Assembly (NCBI GenBank): GCA_003674045.1
Contig: PENC01000007.1
Location: 265,923-329,922, forward strand
Source of the DNA: Streptomyces griseocarneus
Lineage (GTDB): Bacteria; Actinomycetota; Actinomycetes; Streptomycetales; Streptomycetaceae
Length of the DNA stretch: 64,000 bases
Direction of reading: 5' to 3'
Of the stretch, positions 22,717 through 31,256 are shown piece by piece. A model generated the notes under the pieces. The model was not told the DNA's origin and made no database searches. It was given only the letters and a program-made list of their open reading frames with translations. The translations under genes and the position numbers were made by a program. How positions within the stretch are numbered: position 1 is the first letter of the stretch; every line of letters starts with the position of its first letter.

Positions 22717-23163
22717 TCAGCGTGCCCGCCCGCACCCCCGGAAGATCGTTCGGCCGTCGCGGTCGTAGCGGAACTCGCGGCACTCCACCGTCACATTCGT
22801 CACCCGCATATCCCGCCCCCGACCGAGCTCGCCACGCGGGTCCGTCGAGCGTTCGTGCCGCGTGAGCCGGTCGAAGTGGACGGAGTAGGGCCCGTCCCGG
22901 CCCTCTCGATCACCCCGACGGTCACGGTCACCCCGACGGTCACGGTCATCCCGCCGGTCCCGGTCGTCACGGCGGTCATCGACGCGGCACCCCCGCCCCA
23001 CGATCTCCGGCTCCGGAAGCCCGTCGATCGCGTCCCGGTCGCCTCTCTCGCAGTCGGCCCGCCCCGCCGCACTCGCCACCTCCGGAGTGAAGCCGACCAC
23101 GCCCCCCGCGAGGACCGCAGCCAACCCCACACCCGCGACCAGATGCATCAATCCTCGTGCCAT
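22717..23163 (-). CDS. Secreted protein with Arg/Asp repeats
   Basis: A 148-residue precursor. The signal peptide covers about residues 1-33 (LMHLVAGVGLAAVLAGGVVG). The middle is a charged repeat of DRRDDRDRR/GDRDRRGDR type (about residues 63-90), then 'VTNVTVECREFRYDRDGRTIFRGC'. Few Cys. The repeat is encoded by tandem ~18-bp DNA units (22913-22981). Function unknown. Confidence 0.65.
   Translation of the reverse strand: MARGLMHLVAGVGLAAVLAGGVVGFTPEVASAAGRADCERGDRDAIDGLPEPEIVGRGCRVDDRRDDRDRRDDRDRRGDRDRRGDREGRDGPYSVHFDRLTRHERSTDPRGELGRGRDMRVTNVTVECREFRYDRDGRTIFRGCGRAR
22913..22981. repeat. Tandem ~18-bp repeat inside a coding region
   Basis: CCCCGACGGTCACGGTCA occurs about twice in perfect form, followed by degenerate copies (CCGCCGGTCCCGGTCGT). 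It encodes the DRR/GDR repeat of the gene 22717-23163. Confidence 0.75.
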
Positions 23164-23489
23164 GAGTGATCCTCCTGTGCAGGCCGTCCGCGCGGACGCG
23201 GCCAGCTCGGCGCAGCCCCTCAGCCCCTCCTGGCAGCCCCGTGGCCGCTCCCGAAGGGAGCGACCACCAACACCCACGGTTGTACAGGCATCGGCGGCGG
23301 GCGGTCCAGAACAGCCGCACTTCGCATATGAGCGGACTTTTCCTTGCCGAGAAGACTGCCACGGGCCCGGATTCACCGCATGGCATCGAATGGCCGAACT
23401 TCGCTCTCGACGATAGATGGCACTGCCAACGAAGATGTCGAACGCGCCGGAATCCGTCCCTTCGGTTAAAAATCGTGGAGGTATGCCGT
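23164..23489 (+). other. Upstream region of asnB
   Basis: A 326-bp region between divergent genes. It contains AT-richer segments (around 23325-23345 and 23460-23475) and a ribosome binding site TGGAGG near 23476-23481 for asnB. No clear promoter hexamers or riboswitch could be placed. Confidence 0.4.
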
Positions 23490-25337
23490 ATGTGCGGGAT
23501 AGTGGGCCAGGTGGATTTCTACCACGACCTGCGGAGCGAACGGGAAGCGGGGCACGGGCATTTCGAACGCTTCCAGCGGATGGTCGACGGCATGGAATGC
23601 CGTGGCCCGGACGCCGAGGGGATCTGGTTCGACCGGCACGCCACCCTCGGGCACCGCAGGCTGGCCGTCATCGACCTCGTGGGCGGCGCCCAGCCGATGG
23701 TGGCGGAGGAAGGCGGGCACGTCCTGGCCGCCCTCACCTACAGCGGCGAGGTCTACAACTTCCGCGAGCTGCGCGCCGAGTTGGAGGGGCGTGGTCACCT
23801 CTTCCGTACGCGCAGCGACACCGAGGTCGTGCTGCGCGCCTATCTGGAGTGGGGAGCCGCCTGCGCCGAGCGGCTGAACGGCATGTTCGCCTTCGCCGTC
23901 TGGGACGTCCGGAAGGAGGAACTCCTCCTCGTCCGCGACCGCATGGGCGTCAAGCCGCTCTATTACGCCGAAACCCCCTCCGGCGTCCTCTTCGGTTCCG
24001 AGCCGAAGGCCATTCTGGAGAGCGGTCTCATCGAGCCCGTCGTCACGGTGGAGGGAATCGCCGAGGCGCTCGGCGTCGTCAAGACACCCACGCACGCGGT
24101 CTACCGCGACATTCGCGAAGTACGGCCCGGCCATACAGTGCGTGTACACCGAAATGGTGTTGTCCCACAGCGTTATTGGGCCCTGGAGGCGCGCCCCCAC
24201 ACGGACGACCTCGCCACGACGGTCGCCACCGTACGGGAGCTCCTGACCGACACCGTCCGGCGGCAGCTCGTCTCCGACGTGCCGCTGTCCACCCTGCTCT
24301 CCGGCGGCCTCGACTCCAGCGCGGTCACCGGCCTCGCGGCGGCCCAGGGGCCCATCCGGTCCTACGACGTCGACTTCGCCGGCTACACCGAGAACTTCAC
24401 GCCCAGCGCGATGCGCTCCTCGTCCGACGCCCCCTACGTCGCCGACGTCGTACGGCACCTCGGCAACGACCACGTCAGCCTCGTCCTGAACACCGGGGAC
24501 CTGATGGACGCCGACGTACGGTCCGCCGTGCTGCGCGCCCGCGACCTGCCGCTGAGCGTCGGCGACCTCGACACCTCCCTCTACCTCCTCTTCCGCGCGG
24601 TGCGCGAGCGGTCCACGGTCGCCCTGTCCGGCGAGGCGGCGGACGAGCTCTTCGGCGGCTACCGCTGGTTCCACGACGAGGAGGCCGTGCACGCAGACAC
24701 CTTCCCGTGGCTGGTCGTGATGGGCCCCAACTCGCGCGGCGAGGGAGGCCTTCTCGACCGGGCGTTCATGGAGAAGATCGACGTCCCCGGCTACGTACGG
24801 CAGCGCTACGCCGAGGCTCTGGCGGAAGTGCCGCGCCTGGAGGGGGAGACGGGGCTGGAGCGCCGCATGCGCGAGATCAGCCATCTGCACCTCACCCGCA
24901 TGGTGGCCTGGCTCCTCGACCGCAAGGACCGCATGAGCATGGCCAGCGGCCTGGAGGTCCGCGTGCCCTTCTGCGACCACCGCCTCGTCGAGTACGTCTT
25001 CAACACCCCCTGGTCGATGAAGACCTTCGACGGCCGCGAGAAGAGCCTCCTGCGCGCTGCGGCCTCCCATGTCCTGCCGCGCTCGGTCGTCGACCGCAAG
25101 AAGAGCCCGTATCCGGTGACCCAGGACCCCACCTACAGCCAGGCCCTGCGCAAGGAACTCCGCGAACTCCTTGCCGACCCGGACGCGCCGATCGCTCCGC
25201 TCCTCGACCACGACCGCGCGCGGACGGAAGCCGACCGCACGGACACCCTCACGGGGGAGTGGGACCGCTTCCCGATCGAGTCGGTGCTCCAGTGGAACGC
25301 GTGGCTGAAGCGGTACAGGGTACGGCTGGAGGTCTGA
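23490..25337 (+). CDS. asnB: Asparagine synthase (glutamine-hydrolysing)
   Basis: A 615-residue protein making L-asparagine from aspartate, ATP and glutamine. The start 'MCGIVGQVDF' exposes Cys2, the glutaminase nucleophile. N-terminal class II glutamine amidotransferase motifs are 'CRGPDAEG', 'GHRRLAVIDL' and 'YSGEVYNFRELR'; the C-terminal synthetase carries the PP-loop 'SGGLDSSAV'. The length and motifs fit the ordinary AsnB. It is monocistronic; a biosynthetic role (nikkomycin-like cluster AsnB) is not suggested by the neighbours. Confidence 0.93.
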   Translation: MCGIVGQVDFYHDLRSEREAGHGHFERFQRMVDGMECRGPDAEGIWFDRHATLGHRRLAVIDLVGGAQPMVAEEGGHVLAALTYSGEVYNFRELRAELEGRGHLFRTRSDTEVVLRAYLEWGAACAERLNGMFAFAVWDVRKEELLLVRDRMGVKPLYYAETPSGVLFGSEPKAILESGLIEPVVTVEGIAEALGVVKTPTHAVYRDIREVRPGHTVRVHRNGVVPQRYWALEARPHTDDLATTVATVRELLTDTVRRQLVSDVPLSTLLSGGLDSSAVTGLAAAQGPIRSYDVDFAGYTENFTPSAMRSSSDAPYVADVVRHLGNDHVSLVLNTGDLMDADVRSAVLRARDLPLSVGDLDTSLYLLFRAVRERSTVALSGEAADELFGGYRWFHDEEAVHADTFPWLVVMGPNSRGEGGLLDRAFMEKIDVPGYVRQRYAEALAEVPRLEGETGLERRMREISHLHLTRMVAWLLDRKDRMSMASGLEVRVPFCDHRLVEYVFNTPWSMKTFDGREKSLLRAAASHVLPRSVVDRKKSPYPVTQDPTYSQALRKELRELLADPDAPIAPLLDHDRARTEADRTDTLTGEWDRFPIESVLQWNAWLKRYRVRLEV

Positions 25338-25433
25338 ACGGCCCAGGCCCCCGGACGGGTCAGTGCCGGTGGCGGCCCGGTGGCGGGGCGCGGAGGGTGG
25401 GGGGACGGATACGTGCGCCTTGGAGGCCTTCCC

Positions 25434-26228
25434 ATGCCCGACGTCACCGGACCCTACGCACCCGGCACCCCCTGCTGGCTCGATCTGACGGTGCCCGACC
25501 AGCAGGCCGCCCTCGACTTCTACCGTGACCTCTTCGGCTGGCAGGGGGAGGTCGGGCCGCCGGAGACCGGGGGGTACGCGGTGTGCACACTGCGCGGCAA
25601 GCCGGTCGCCGGGATCATGAGCGCCCAGGGGCAGGAGGGCGCGCCCACCCCGCCCACCGTGTGGACGACCTACATCGCCACCGCCGACGTGGACGCCACC
25701 GAGGCGAGGATCACCGCCGCGGGCGGCCAGGTGATGATGCCCGCCATGGATGTGATGTCGCTCGGCCGGATGGCCGTCGTCGCCGGGCCCGACGGCGCGG
25801 TCTTCGGACTGTGGCAGGCCGTGGACTTCCCCGGCGCGGGCGTCGTCAACGAGCCCGGCGCGCTGATCTGGAACGAGCTCGCCACGAGCGATGTGAAGGC
25901 AGCCACCGGCTTCCTCGCCGACGCCCTCGGCATCAAGGCGGAGCCCATGGAGGGCACGGACGGCGGCTACTACGCGCTGAAAGTGGGCGACCGGGCCGTC
26001 GGCGGGATGATGAGCCTCGACCAGCTCCCGCCGGACACGCCCCCGAACTGGCTGCCGTACTTCGCGGTGGACGACACCGACAGCACGGTCGACGCCCTCG
26101 TCCGCGCGAAGGGCAACGTCCTCAAGCCGCCGTTCGACATGATGGCGGGCCGCATGGCCGTCGTGCAGGACCCGCAGGGCGGGATCTTCGCCGTCATCAA
26201 GGAGAAAGGGCAGGGATCCGGCGCCTGA
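25434..26228 (+). CDS. VOC-family protein with two glyoxalase domains
   Basis: A 264-residue protein from ATG 25434 (TTGGAGG upstream). Two VOC domains: residues 8-125 ('CWLDLTVPDQQAALDFYRDLFGW') and 140-260 ('IWNELATSDVKAATGFLADALGI'). Such proteins are metal-dependent bleomycin-resistance/dioxygenase-fold enzymes or binders; in Streptomyces they are often annotated hydroxylases (CFP-30B-like). Substrate unknown. It converges on the first LCP gene with only 45 bases between. Confidence 0.85.
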   Translation: MPDVTGPYAPGTPCWLDLTVPDQQAALDFYRDLFGWQGEVGPPETGGYAVCTLRGKPVAGIMSAQGQEGAPTPPTVWTTYIATADVDATEARITAAGGQVMMPAMDVMSLGRMAVVAGPDGAVFGLWQAVDFPGAGVVNEPGALIWNELATSDVKAATGFLADALGIKAEPMEGTDGGYYALKVGDRAVGGMMSLDQLPPDTPPNWLPYFAVDDTDSTVDALVRAKGNVLKPPFDMMAGRMAVVQDPQGGIFAVIKEKGQGSGA

Positions 26229-26273
26229 GCACCGGACCCCTGCCACGACCGGGTCGACCAGGGCGGCCGGGCG

Positions 26274-27593
26274 TCACGTCGTCGCGGTGACGGTGACCTT
26301 CTCGTCGTTCTTGAGCTGGCCGAAGAGCTGCTTGGCCTTGTCGGTGTCCCACTTGACCGCCACGCCGTCGCTCCGCGTGGGCAGGTTCGGGTTGGAGATC
26401 GGCACGGTCAGCTGCTGCCCGCCGCCGCCCGTGACGCCCTTCATCGCCCAGAACATCGACATCAGGTCGGTCAGCCCCATGTCCTTGTCGACGACGAGGG
26501 TGTCGAGCCCCGAGCCGATGACCGGGTAGAGCCGGAAGGGATTGAGGATCGTCGCGGGCGAGGCCGCCTGCTTGGCCAGTGTGTTCAGGAACTTCTGCTG
26601 GTTGCGCATGCGGCCCAGGTCCTGGTCGGCCTCCTGGTGGCGCTGCCGGACGAACTCCAGCGACTGCGTGCCGTCGAAGGTCTGGCAGCCCGCCTTGAAG
26701 TCCGCGCCCGAGTCCTTGTCCTTGACCGGCTTGTCCAGGCACATCTCCACGCCGCCGAGCGCGTCCACCAGATTGCGGAAGCCGCCGAAGCCGATCTCCG
26801 CGTAGTGGTCGATGTGCAGCCCGGTGTTGTACTCGATCGTCTGCGCCAGCAGCTCCGCGCCGCCGTCCGCGTACGCCTCGTTGAGCTTGTGCGTCGACGC
26901 CGGGAACTGCTTGCCGGTCGTCGGGCCGGTGAACGCCGGGATCGTCACGTAGGAGTCGCGGGGCAGGCTCAGCATCGTCGTGCCGTTGTCGCCCGTGTGC
27001 AGGATCATCATCGAGTCGGTGCGCTTGCCGTCGGCCGAGCCGGTGTGGAGGTCCTTCTTCTCCTGGTCCGACAGGCCCTCGCGGCTGTCCGAGCCGACGA
27101 TCAGGTAGTTCGTGCCCTTGCCGCTCTCCGGCCGGTCCTTCACCTTGCCCAGGTCGACCTCGTGGCGCAGCTTGGAGTCCGCCCAGAAGTAGGTGCTCAC
27201 GGACACCGCCAGCAGCAGGGCGACGAACGCGACCAGGCCGATGGTGATCCTCTTCCGCCAGTTCGGACGGCTCGTACGGGGTGCCTGCCCTCCGGGGCCC
27301 CGGCCTCCGCCTCCGCCCCCGCTTCCGCCGTTGCCGGGGGCGCCCGGACCGACCGGGGCGCCGCCGTGCCTGTAGACCTGCCCCGTGTTGTAACCGTCGT
27401 CACGCCGGGGCGGCGGGGGAGCGCCCGTACCGGCACCGTTCCGGCCACCGGTGCTCTGGCCGGGCACCGGCGGGTAAGGACGCGGTGGGGCCTCGCGCCG
27501 GACGTGCGGCATGGCACGGGCACCCTCCGGGTCCGCGCCGGTGCTGCCCCGCCCGTACCGGGGGCTCTGGGGCTCTTCGGGCCAATCGCTCAT
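26274..27593 (-). CDS. LCP-family protein 1 (wall glycopolymer attachment)
   Basis: A 439-residue protein. The cytoplasmic proline/glycine-rich N-terminus (residues 1-112) is followed by a single membrane segment (about 117-137), then an outside LCP domain (about 155-375: 'NYLIVGSDSREGLSD', 'TDSMMILHTG', 'LPRDSYVTIP', 'HYAEIGFGGFRNLVDALGGVE', 'FVRQRHQEADQDLGRMRNQQ'). It has no LytR_C domain. LCP proteins transfer undecaprenyl-linked glycopolymers to peptidoglycan. First of five paralogs in 11 kb. Confidence 0.92.
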   Translation of the reverse strand: MSDWPEEPQSPRYGRGSTGADPEGARAMPHVRREAPPRPYPPVPGQSTGGRNGAGTGAPPPPRRDDGYNTGQVYRHGGAPVGPGAPGNGGSGGGGGGRGPGGQAPRTSRPNWRKRITIGLVAFVALLLAVSVSTYFWADSKLRHEVDLGKVKDRPESGKGTNYLIVGSDSREGLSDQEKKDLHTGSADGKRTDSMMILHTGDNGTTMLSLPRDSYVTIPAFTGPTTGKQFPASTHKLNEAYADGGAELLAQTIEYNTGLHIDHYAEIGFGGFRNLVDALGGVEMCLDKPVKDKDSGADFKAGCQTFDGTQSLEFVRQRHQEADQDLGRMRNQQKFLNTLAKQAASPATILNPFRLYPVIGSGLDTLVVDKDMGLTDLMSMFWAMKGVTGGGGQQLTVPISNPNLPTRSDGVAVKWDTDKAKQLFGQLKNDEKVTVTATT

Positions 27594-27759
27594 GCCACCG
27601 AGTGTGCCCACCGGGGCGGCCGACAGGCGGGCCGGAGCGGGATCGGGGCAGGGCTGTTGCAGAGCTGATGCATGCCGTTGCCGTGCGGCCGGTCCCTGGC
27701 GGGGGCCATGGCCGGACCGTGGCCGGTTCTTTTCGGTTGCCCGGCATACAGTGGTGGAC

Positions 27760-28311
27760 ATGACCATCCAGGACCCGGCCCAGGAGCCGGAAATACCGGA
27801 GAAGCCGACGTCCGCATCGCGCACGACCCTCTCCCACATCATGACCGCGAACGACACCAACCTGCTCGGCACCGTCCACGGTGGCGTGATCATGAAGCTG
27901 GTGGACGACGTCGCAGGCGCGGTCGCCGGGCGCCACTCCGGCGGTCCCGCGGTCACGGCCTCCATGGACGAGATGGCCTTCCTGGAGCCGGTCCGGGTCG
28001 GTGACCTGGTGCATGTGCAGGCCCAGTGCAACTGGACCGGCCGCAGCTCCATGGAGATCGGCGTGCGCGTGATGGCCGAACGCTGGAACGAGTCCCGGCC
28101 GCCGGTGCAGGTGGGCAGCGCGTACCTCGTCTTCGCGGCGGTGGACGGGGAGGGGAAGCCGCGGCTCGTACCGCAGGTGGCCCCGGAGACGGAGAAGGAC
28201 CGGCGGCGGCATCAGGAGGCGCAGATCCGTCGTACGCATCGCCTGGCGCGGCGCCGGGCGATCAAGGAACTGCGGGAGTCCCGCGTGGCCGAGGGTTTGA
28301 CCGACGACTGA
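27760..28311 (+). CDS. Acyl-CoA thioesterase (hotdog fold)
   Basis: A 183-residue protein from ATG 27760. The hotdog core has 'TNLLGTVHGGVIMKLVDDVAG' with the helix typical of the BACH/YciA-like thioesterases, then 'VHVQAQCNWTGRSSMEIGVRV'. The C-terminus is rich in Arg ('IRRTHRLARRRAI'). It probably hydrolyses acyl-CoA in the cytosol; substrate length unknown. Divergent from LCP protein 1. Confidence 0.88.
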   Translation: MTIQDPAQEPEIPEKPTSASRTTLSHIMTANDTNLLGTVHGGVIMKLVDDVAGAVAGRHSGGPAVTASMDEMAFLEPVRVGDLVHVQAQCNWTGRSSMEIGVRVMAERWNESRPPVQVGSAYLVFAAVDGEGKPRLVPQVAPETEKDRRRHQEAQIRRTHRLARRRAIKELRESRVAEGLTDD

Positions 28312-28327
28312 GGCGCCCTGCTTCTGT

Positions 28328-28455
28328 GACCGGGGGCTCCGCCCCCGGACCCCCGATGCTGGTCGATTGGGATCCGGGGCGAAGCCCCGGGCTCAAGGGG
28401 CGCGGGGAACTGCGCGACAAGCCCCCACCGGCCCGCAGCCGCGCGCGGAGTGCGA
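28328..28455. repeat. Dispersed intergenic repeat copy
   Basis: Contains hairpin CCGGGGGC/GCCCCCGG (28330-28348), GATCCGGGGC/GCCCCGG, and the family core in inverse orientation (GGGGCGCGGGGAACTGCGCG). It fills the gap between the thioesterase and LCP protein 2, which converge. Confidence 0.75.
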
Positions 28456-28505
28456 GAGGCAACCCGCTAGGCGCGGGGCCCGGGGGCAGGAGCCCCCGCC
28501 CGCGG

Positions 28506-29966
28506 CTACCGGCACACGACGCGGTCGCCCGTCACCGCCCCCGACGTGGCCAGGACCGGGTCCTGGACGCGGACGCGGTGGACGGTGGTGAAGTCCGTCC
28601 CGACCGTGACCTTCATCAGGGGGCCCTGGCCCTGGACGGGGTGGAGGTAGGCGTGGGGGAGGGCGGCGGCCAGGGTGCGGACGGAGCGGTCCCAGCGCGG
28701 GTCGTAGTGGATCACGGTGCGTGGTTGCGGTGATGGGTAGTGCGCGTCGGCCGGCAGGCCCGTCGTGCTGAAGCCCGCCGCCCGCAGCGCCTGGTCCGTG
28801 GTGCGGGCGAGCCCGTAGCGGTCGGTGCCGTTGAAGACCTGGACCCGTACCTGCGCGGGCGCCACCTCGACCGGGGTCGGGGCCTGCGACCGGGCCGCGT
28901 ACGCGGACGCCGTGCCGCGAGCCGTGGTCAGCGGGCGGTCCTCGCGCAGGGCCTGGAAGATCTTCGCGGCGGCCACCTGGTCCCACTTCACCGTCGAGCC
29001 GACGTTCGGCACGACGAAGTTCATGGAGGACACCGGCACCGAGACGAACTCGGTGGAGGCGGGCGTCAGGTTCTTCACGGCCCGCCCCAGTGCGATGAGC
29101 TCGCCGCTGCCGAAGCCCGGGTCGGCCCGCATCGCGTCCAGCAGCGTGGTGGCGACCTGCTGGAACTTCACCGGGTTCAGCAGCACCCCGCTGCCGCCCG
29201 CCCCGTGCAGCAGGGCCGCGAGGAAGCGCTGCTGCCGCTGGATCCGCCCGAGGTCGGAGACCCGGTCCAGATGGCGGGCGCGCACGTACTGCAGGGCCTG
29301 GCCACCGTTGAGCGTGCTGGTGCCCACCGGCAGGTCGAGGCCGCTGGAGGCGTCGTGGAGCGGGCGGTCCGTGCAGACCCGCACGCCGCCCAGCAGGTCG
29401 ACGGTGCGCATGAAACCGGCGAAGTCGACCTCCAGGTAGTGATCGACGTGCACGCCGGTCAGACGCTCCACGGTCCGGACGGACAGGCTCGGCCCGCCCT
29501 CCGCGTAGGCCGCGTTCAGCTTCTGGGCGTGCGCGGGGTGCGGCCGCCCGGCCGCGTCCCGCCGGGCGGGGAGCTCGGTGTAGGTGTCGCGCGGCAGGCT
29601 GACCACGGTGGCCCGGTCACGGGCCGCGGACAGGTGCACCAGCATCACCGTGTCCGTGCAGTGACAGGGCGCGCCGCCCAGGCGCCAGCGTCTGCGCTCG
29701 TCCTCCGTGATCGTGTCGCGTCTGTCGGTGCCGACGAGGAGGAGATTGCTGCCCTGGCCCACCCGCGGCGGCCGGTGCGCGAGCCCCCCGAAGGCGTCGA
29801 CCCGGTCGATGCGCGCGTCGATCCCGCGCATCACCGCGTGCCCCACGCCCCCGGCGCCCAGGACCGCGAGCGCGGTGCCGAGGGCGACGCGGCGTCCCCA
29901 GCGGGGGCGCCGCGGGGCGCCGTGGCGGGGCCCCTGCCTACGGGGCGGGTGGGCCGGTGCGGTCAT
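28506..29966 (-). CDS. LCP-family protein 2 with LytR_C domain
   Basis: A 486-residue protein from ATG 29966 (GAGGAGG 9 bases upstream). Membrane segment about 27-46, LCP domain about 70-330 ('NLLLVGTDRRDTITED', 'LPRDTYTELP', 'HYLEVDFAGFMRTVDLLGGVR', 'QYVRARHLDRVSDLGRIQRQQRF'), and a LytR_C domain about 385-480 ('VRVQVFNGTDRYGLARTTDQALRAAGF'). Role as for the LCP family. Confidence 0.92.
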   Translation of the reverse strand: MTAPAHPPRRQGPRHGAPRRPRWGRRVALGTALAVLGAGGVGHAVMRGIDARIDRVDAFGGLAHRPPRVGQGSNLLLVGTDRRDTITEDERRRWRLGGAPCHCTDTVMLVHLSAARDRATVVSLPRDTYTELPARRDAAGRPHPAHAQKLNAAYAEGGPSLSVRTVERLTGVHVDHYLEVDFAGFMRTVDLLGGVRVCTDRPLHDASSGLDLPVGTSTLNGGQALQYVRARHLDRVSDLGRIQRQQRFLAALLHGAGGSGVLLNPVKFQQVATTLLDAMRADPGFGSGELIALGRAVKNLTPASTEFVSVPVSSMNFVVPNVGSTVKWDQVAAAKIFQALREDRPLTTARGTASAYAARSQAPTPVEVAPAQVRVQVFNGTDRYGLARTTDQALRAAGFSTTGLPADAHYPSPQPRTVIHYDPRWDRSVRTLAAALPHAYLHPVQGQGPLMKVTVGTDFTTVHRVRVQDPVLATSGAVTGDRVVCR

Positions 29967-30193
29967 GGCGGGACCTCCTCGGCGGACGGGCCGGACCTGT
30001 ATGAAGCAAGACAAGGCGGACAGGGACCGGCAACAGTAGGTCAATACGATGAAAGGACCGCGCCCCCACGCCGTTCGGGTCACCCGGCCACCCGGCCGGA
30101 GAACGCCGGTGTCCGCCATTGGCGGTAACGTGACCGACGATTCCGCCGACCCCGGCCCAGCCGGGTGGGTGACCCCCGTACCCCCGAGGAACC

Positions 30194-31207
30194 ATGACCG
30201 AACAGCAGCCGCCCGCCGTTTCCGTGATCATGCCGGTGCTCAACGAGGAGCGGCACCTGCGCACCTCCGTCCGGCACATCCTGGAGCAGGACTACGCCGG
30301 TGAGCTGGAGGTCGTGATCGCCCTCGGTCCCTCCGCGGACCGTACGGACGAGATCGCCGCCGAGCTCGTCGCCGAGGACCCCCGGGTCCACACCGTGCCG
30401 AACCCCACCGGCCGTACGCCCGCCGCGCTCAACGCCGCGATCAAGGCGTCGCGGCACCCGGTCGTGGTGCGCGTGGACGGGCACGGCATGCTCTCGCCGG
30501 ACTACATCGCGACGGCCGTCCGGCTCCTGGAGGAGACCGGCGCGCAGAACGTCGGCGGCATCATGCACGCCGAGGGCGAGAACGACTGGGAGACGGCCGT
30601 CGCCGCCGCGATGACCTCGAGGATCGGCGTGGGCAACGCCGCGTTCCACACGGGTGGCGCGGCCGGGCCCGCCGAGACCGTGTATCTGGGGGTGTTCCGG
30701 CGCGAGGCGCTGGAGCAGCAGGGCGGCTACAACGAGGAGTTCATCCGCGCCCAGGACTGGGAGCTGAACTTCCGCATCCGTGAGGCGGGCGGGCTGATCT
30801 GGTTCTCGCCGGAGCTCAAGGTCTCCTACCGGCCGCGGCCGACGGTCAAGGCGCTCGCGAAGCAGTACAAGGACTACGGGCGGTGGCGGCACGTCGTCGC
30901 GCGCTACCACCAGGGGTCGATCAACCTGCGCTATCTGGCGGCGCCGACGGCCGTGGCCGCGATCGCGGCCGGTGTGGTCGTCGGGGCCGTGGTGACACCG
31001 TGGGGGTTCGTCGTCCCGGGCGGGTACCTGGCGGCGATCGCGGCGGGGTCCGTGCCGGCGGGGCGGGGCCTGCCGCTGAAGGCCCGGGCGCAGATTCCTG
31101 TCGCTCTCGCGACGATGCACATGTCGTGGGGCTTCGGGTTCCTGACGTCGCCGAAGTCGCTGGCGCGCCGGGTCATCGCGAGCCGTCGGCCGGCGGTGCT
31201 GAAGTAG
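30194..31207 (+). CDS. Family 2 glycosyltransferase (ExoA-like)
   Basis: A 337-residue protein. GT-A fold: 'VSVIMPVLNEERHL' (residues 8-22), 'GRTPAALNAAI' (UDP-sugar binding pattern), 'VVVRVDGHGMLSPDYIA' where D-x-H replaces the common DxD, and 'QDWELNFRIREAGG'. Two C-terminal hydrophobic segments (about 250-290) may anchor it to the membrane. It is likely to add sugar to a lipid-linked glycopolymer that neighbouring LCP enzymes attach to the wall. The exact sugar is unknown. Confidence 0.87.
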   Translation: MTEQQPPAVSVIMPVLNEERHLRTSVRHILEQDYAGELEVVIALGPSADRTDEIAAELVAEDPRVHTVPNPTGRTPAALNAAIKASRHPVVVRVDGHGMLSPDYIATAVRLLEETGAQNVGGIMHAEGENDWETAVAAAMTSRIGVGNAAFHTGGAAGPAETVYLGVFRREALEQQGGYNEEFIRAQDWELNFRIREAGGLIWFSPELKVSYRPRPTVKALAKQYKDYGRWRHVVARYHQGSINLRYLAAPTAVAAIAAGVVVGAVVTPWGFVVPGGYLAAIAAGSVPAGRGLPLKARAQIPVALATMHMSWGFGFLTSPKSLARRVIASRRPAVLK

Positions 31208-31224
31208 CCCTGGCGGGGAACCGT

Positions 31225-31246
31225 CCCGGGGGCGGAAGCCCCCGGG
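31225..31246. terminator. Bidirectional tetraloop terminator
   Basis: CCCGGGGGC (31225-31233), loop GGAA, GCCCCCGGG (31238-31246): a 9-bp perfect stem between the convergent glycosyltransferase (ends 31207) and LCP protein 3 (ends 31257). Confidence 0.85.
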
Positions 31247-31256
31247 AAATCCCCAG

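Noticed and set aside
23490..25337. Start of a secondary-metabolite gene cluster at asnB
   Set aside because: No synthetase, polyketide or tailoring genes flank it; neighbours are a secreted protein and a VOC protein.
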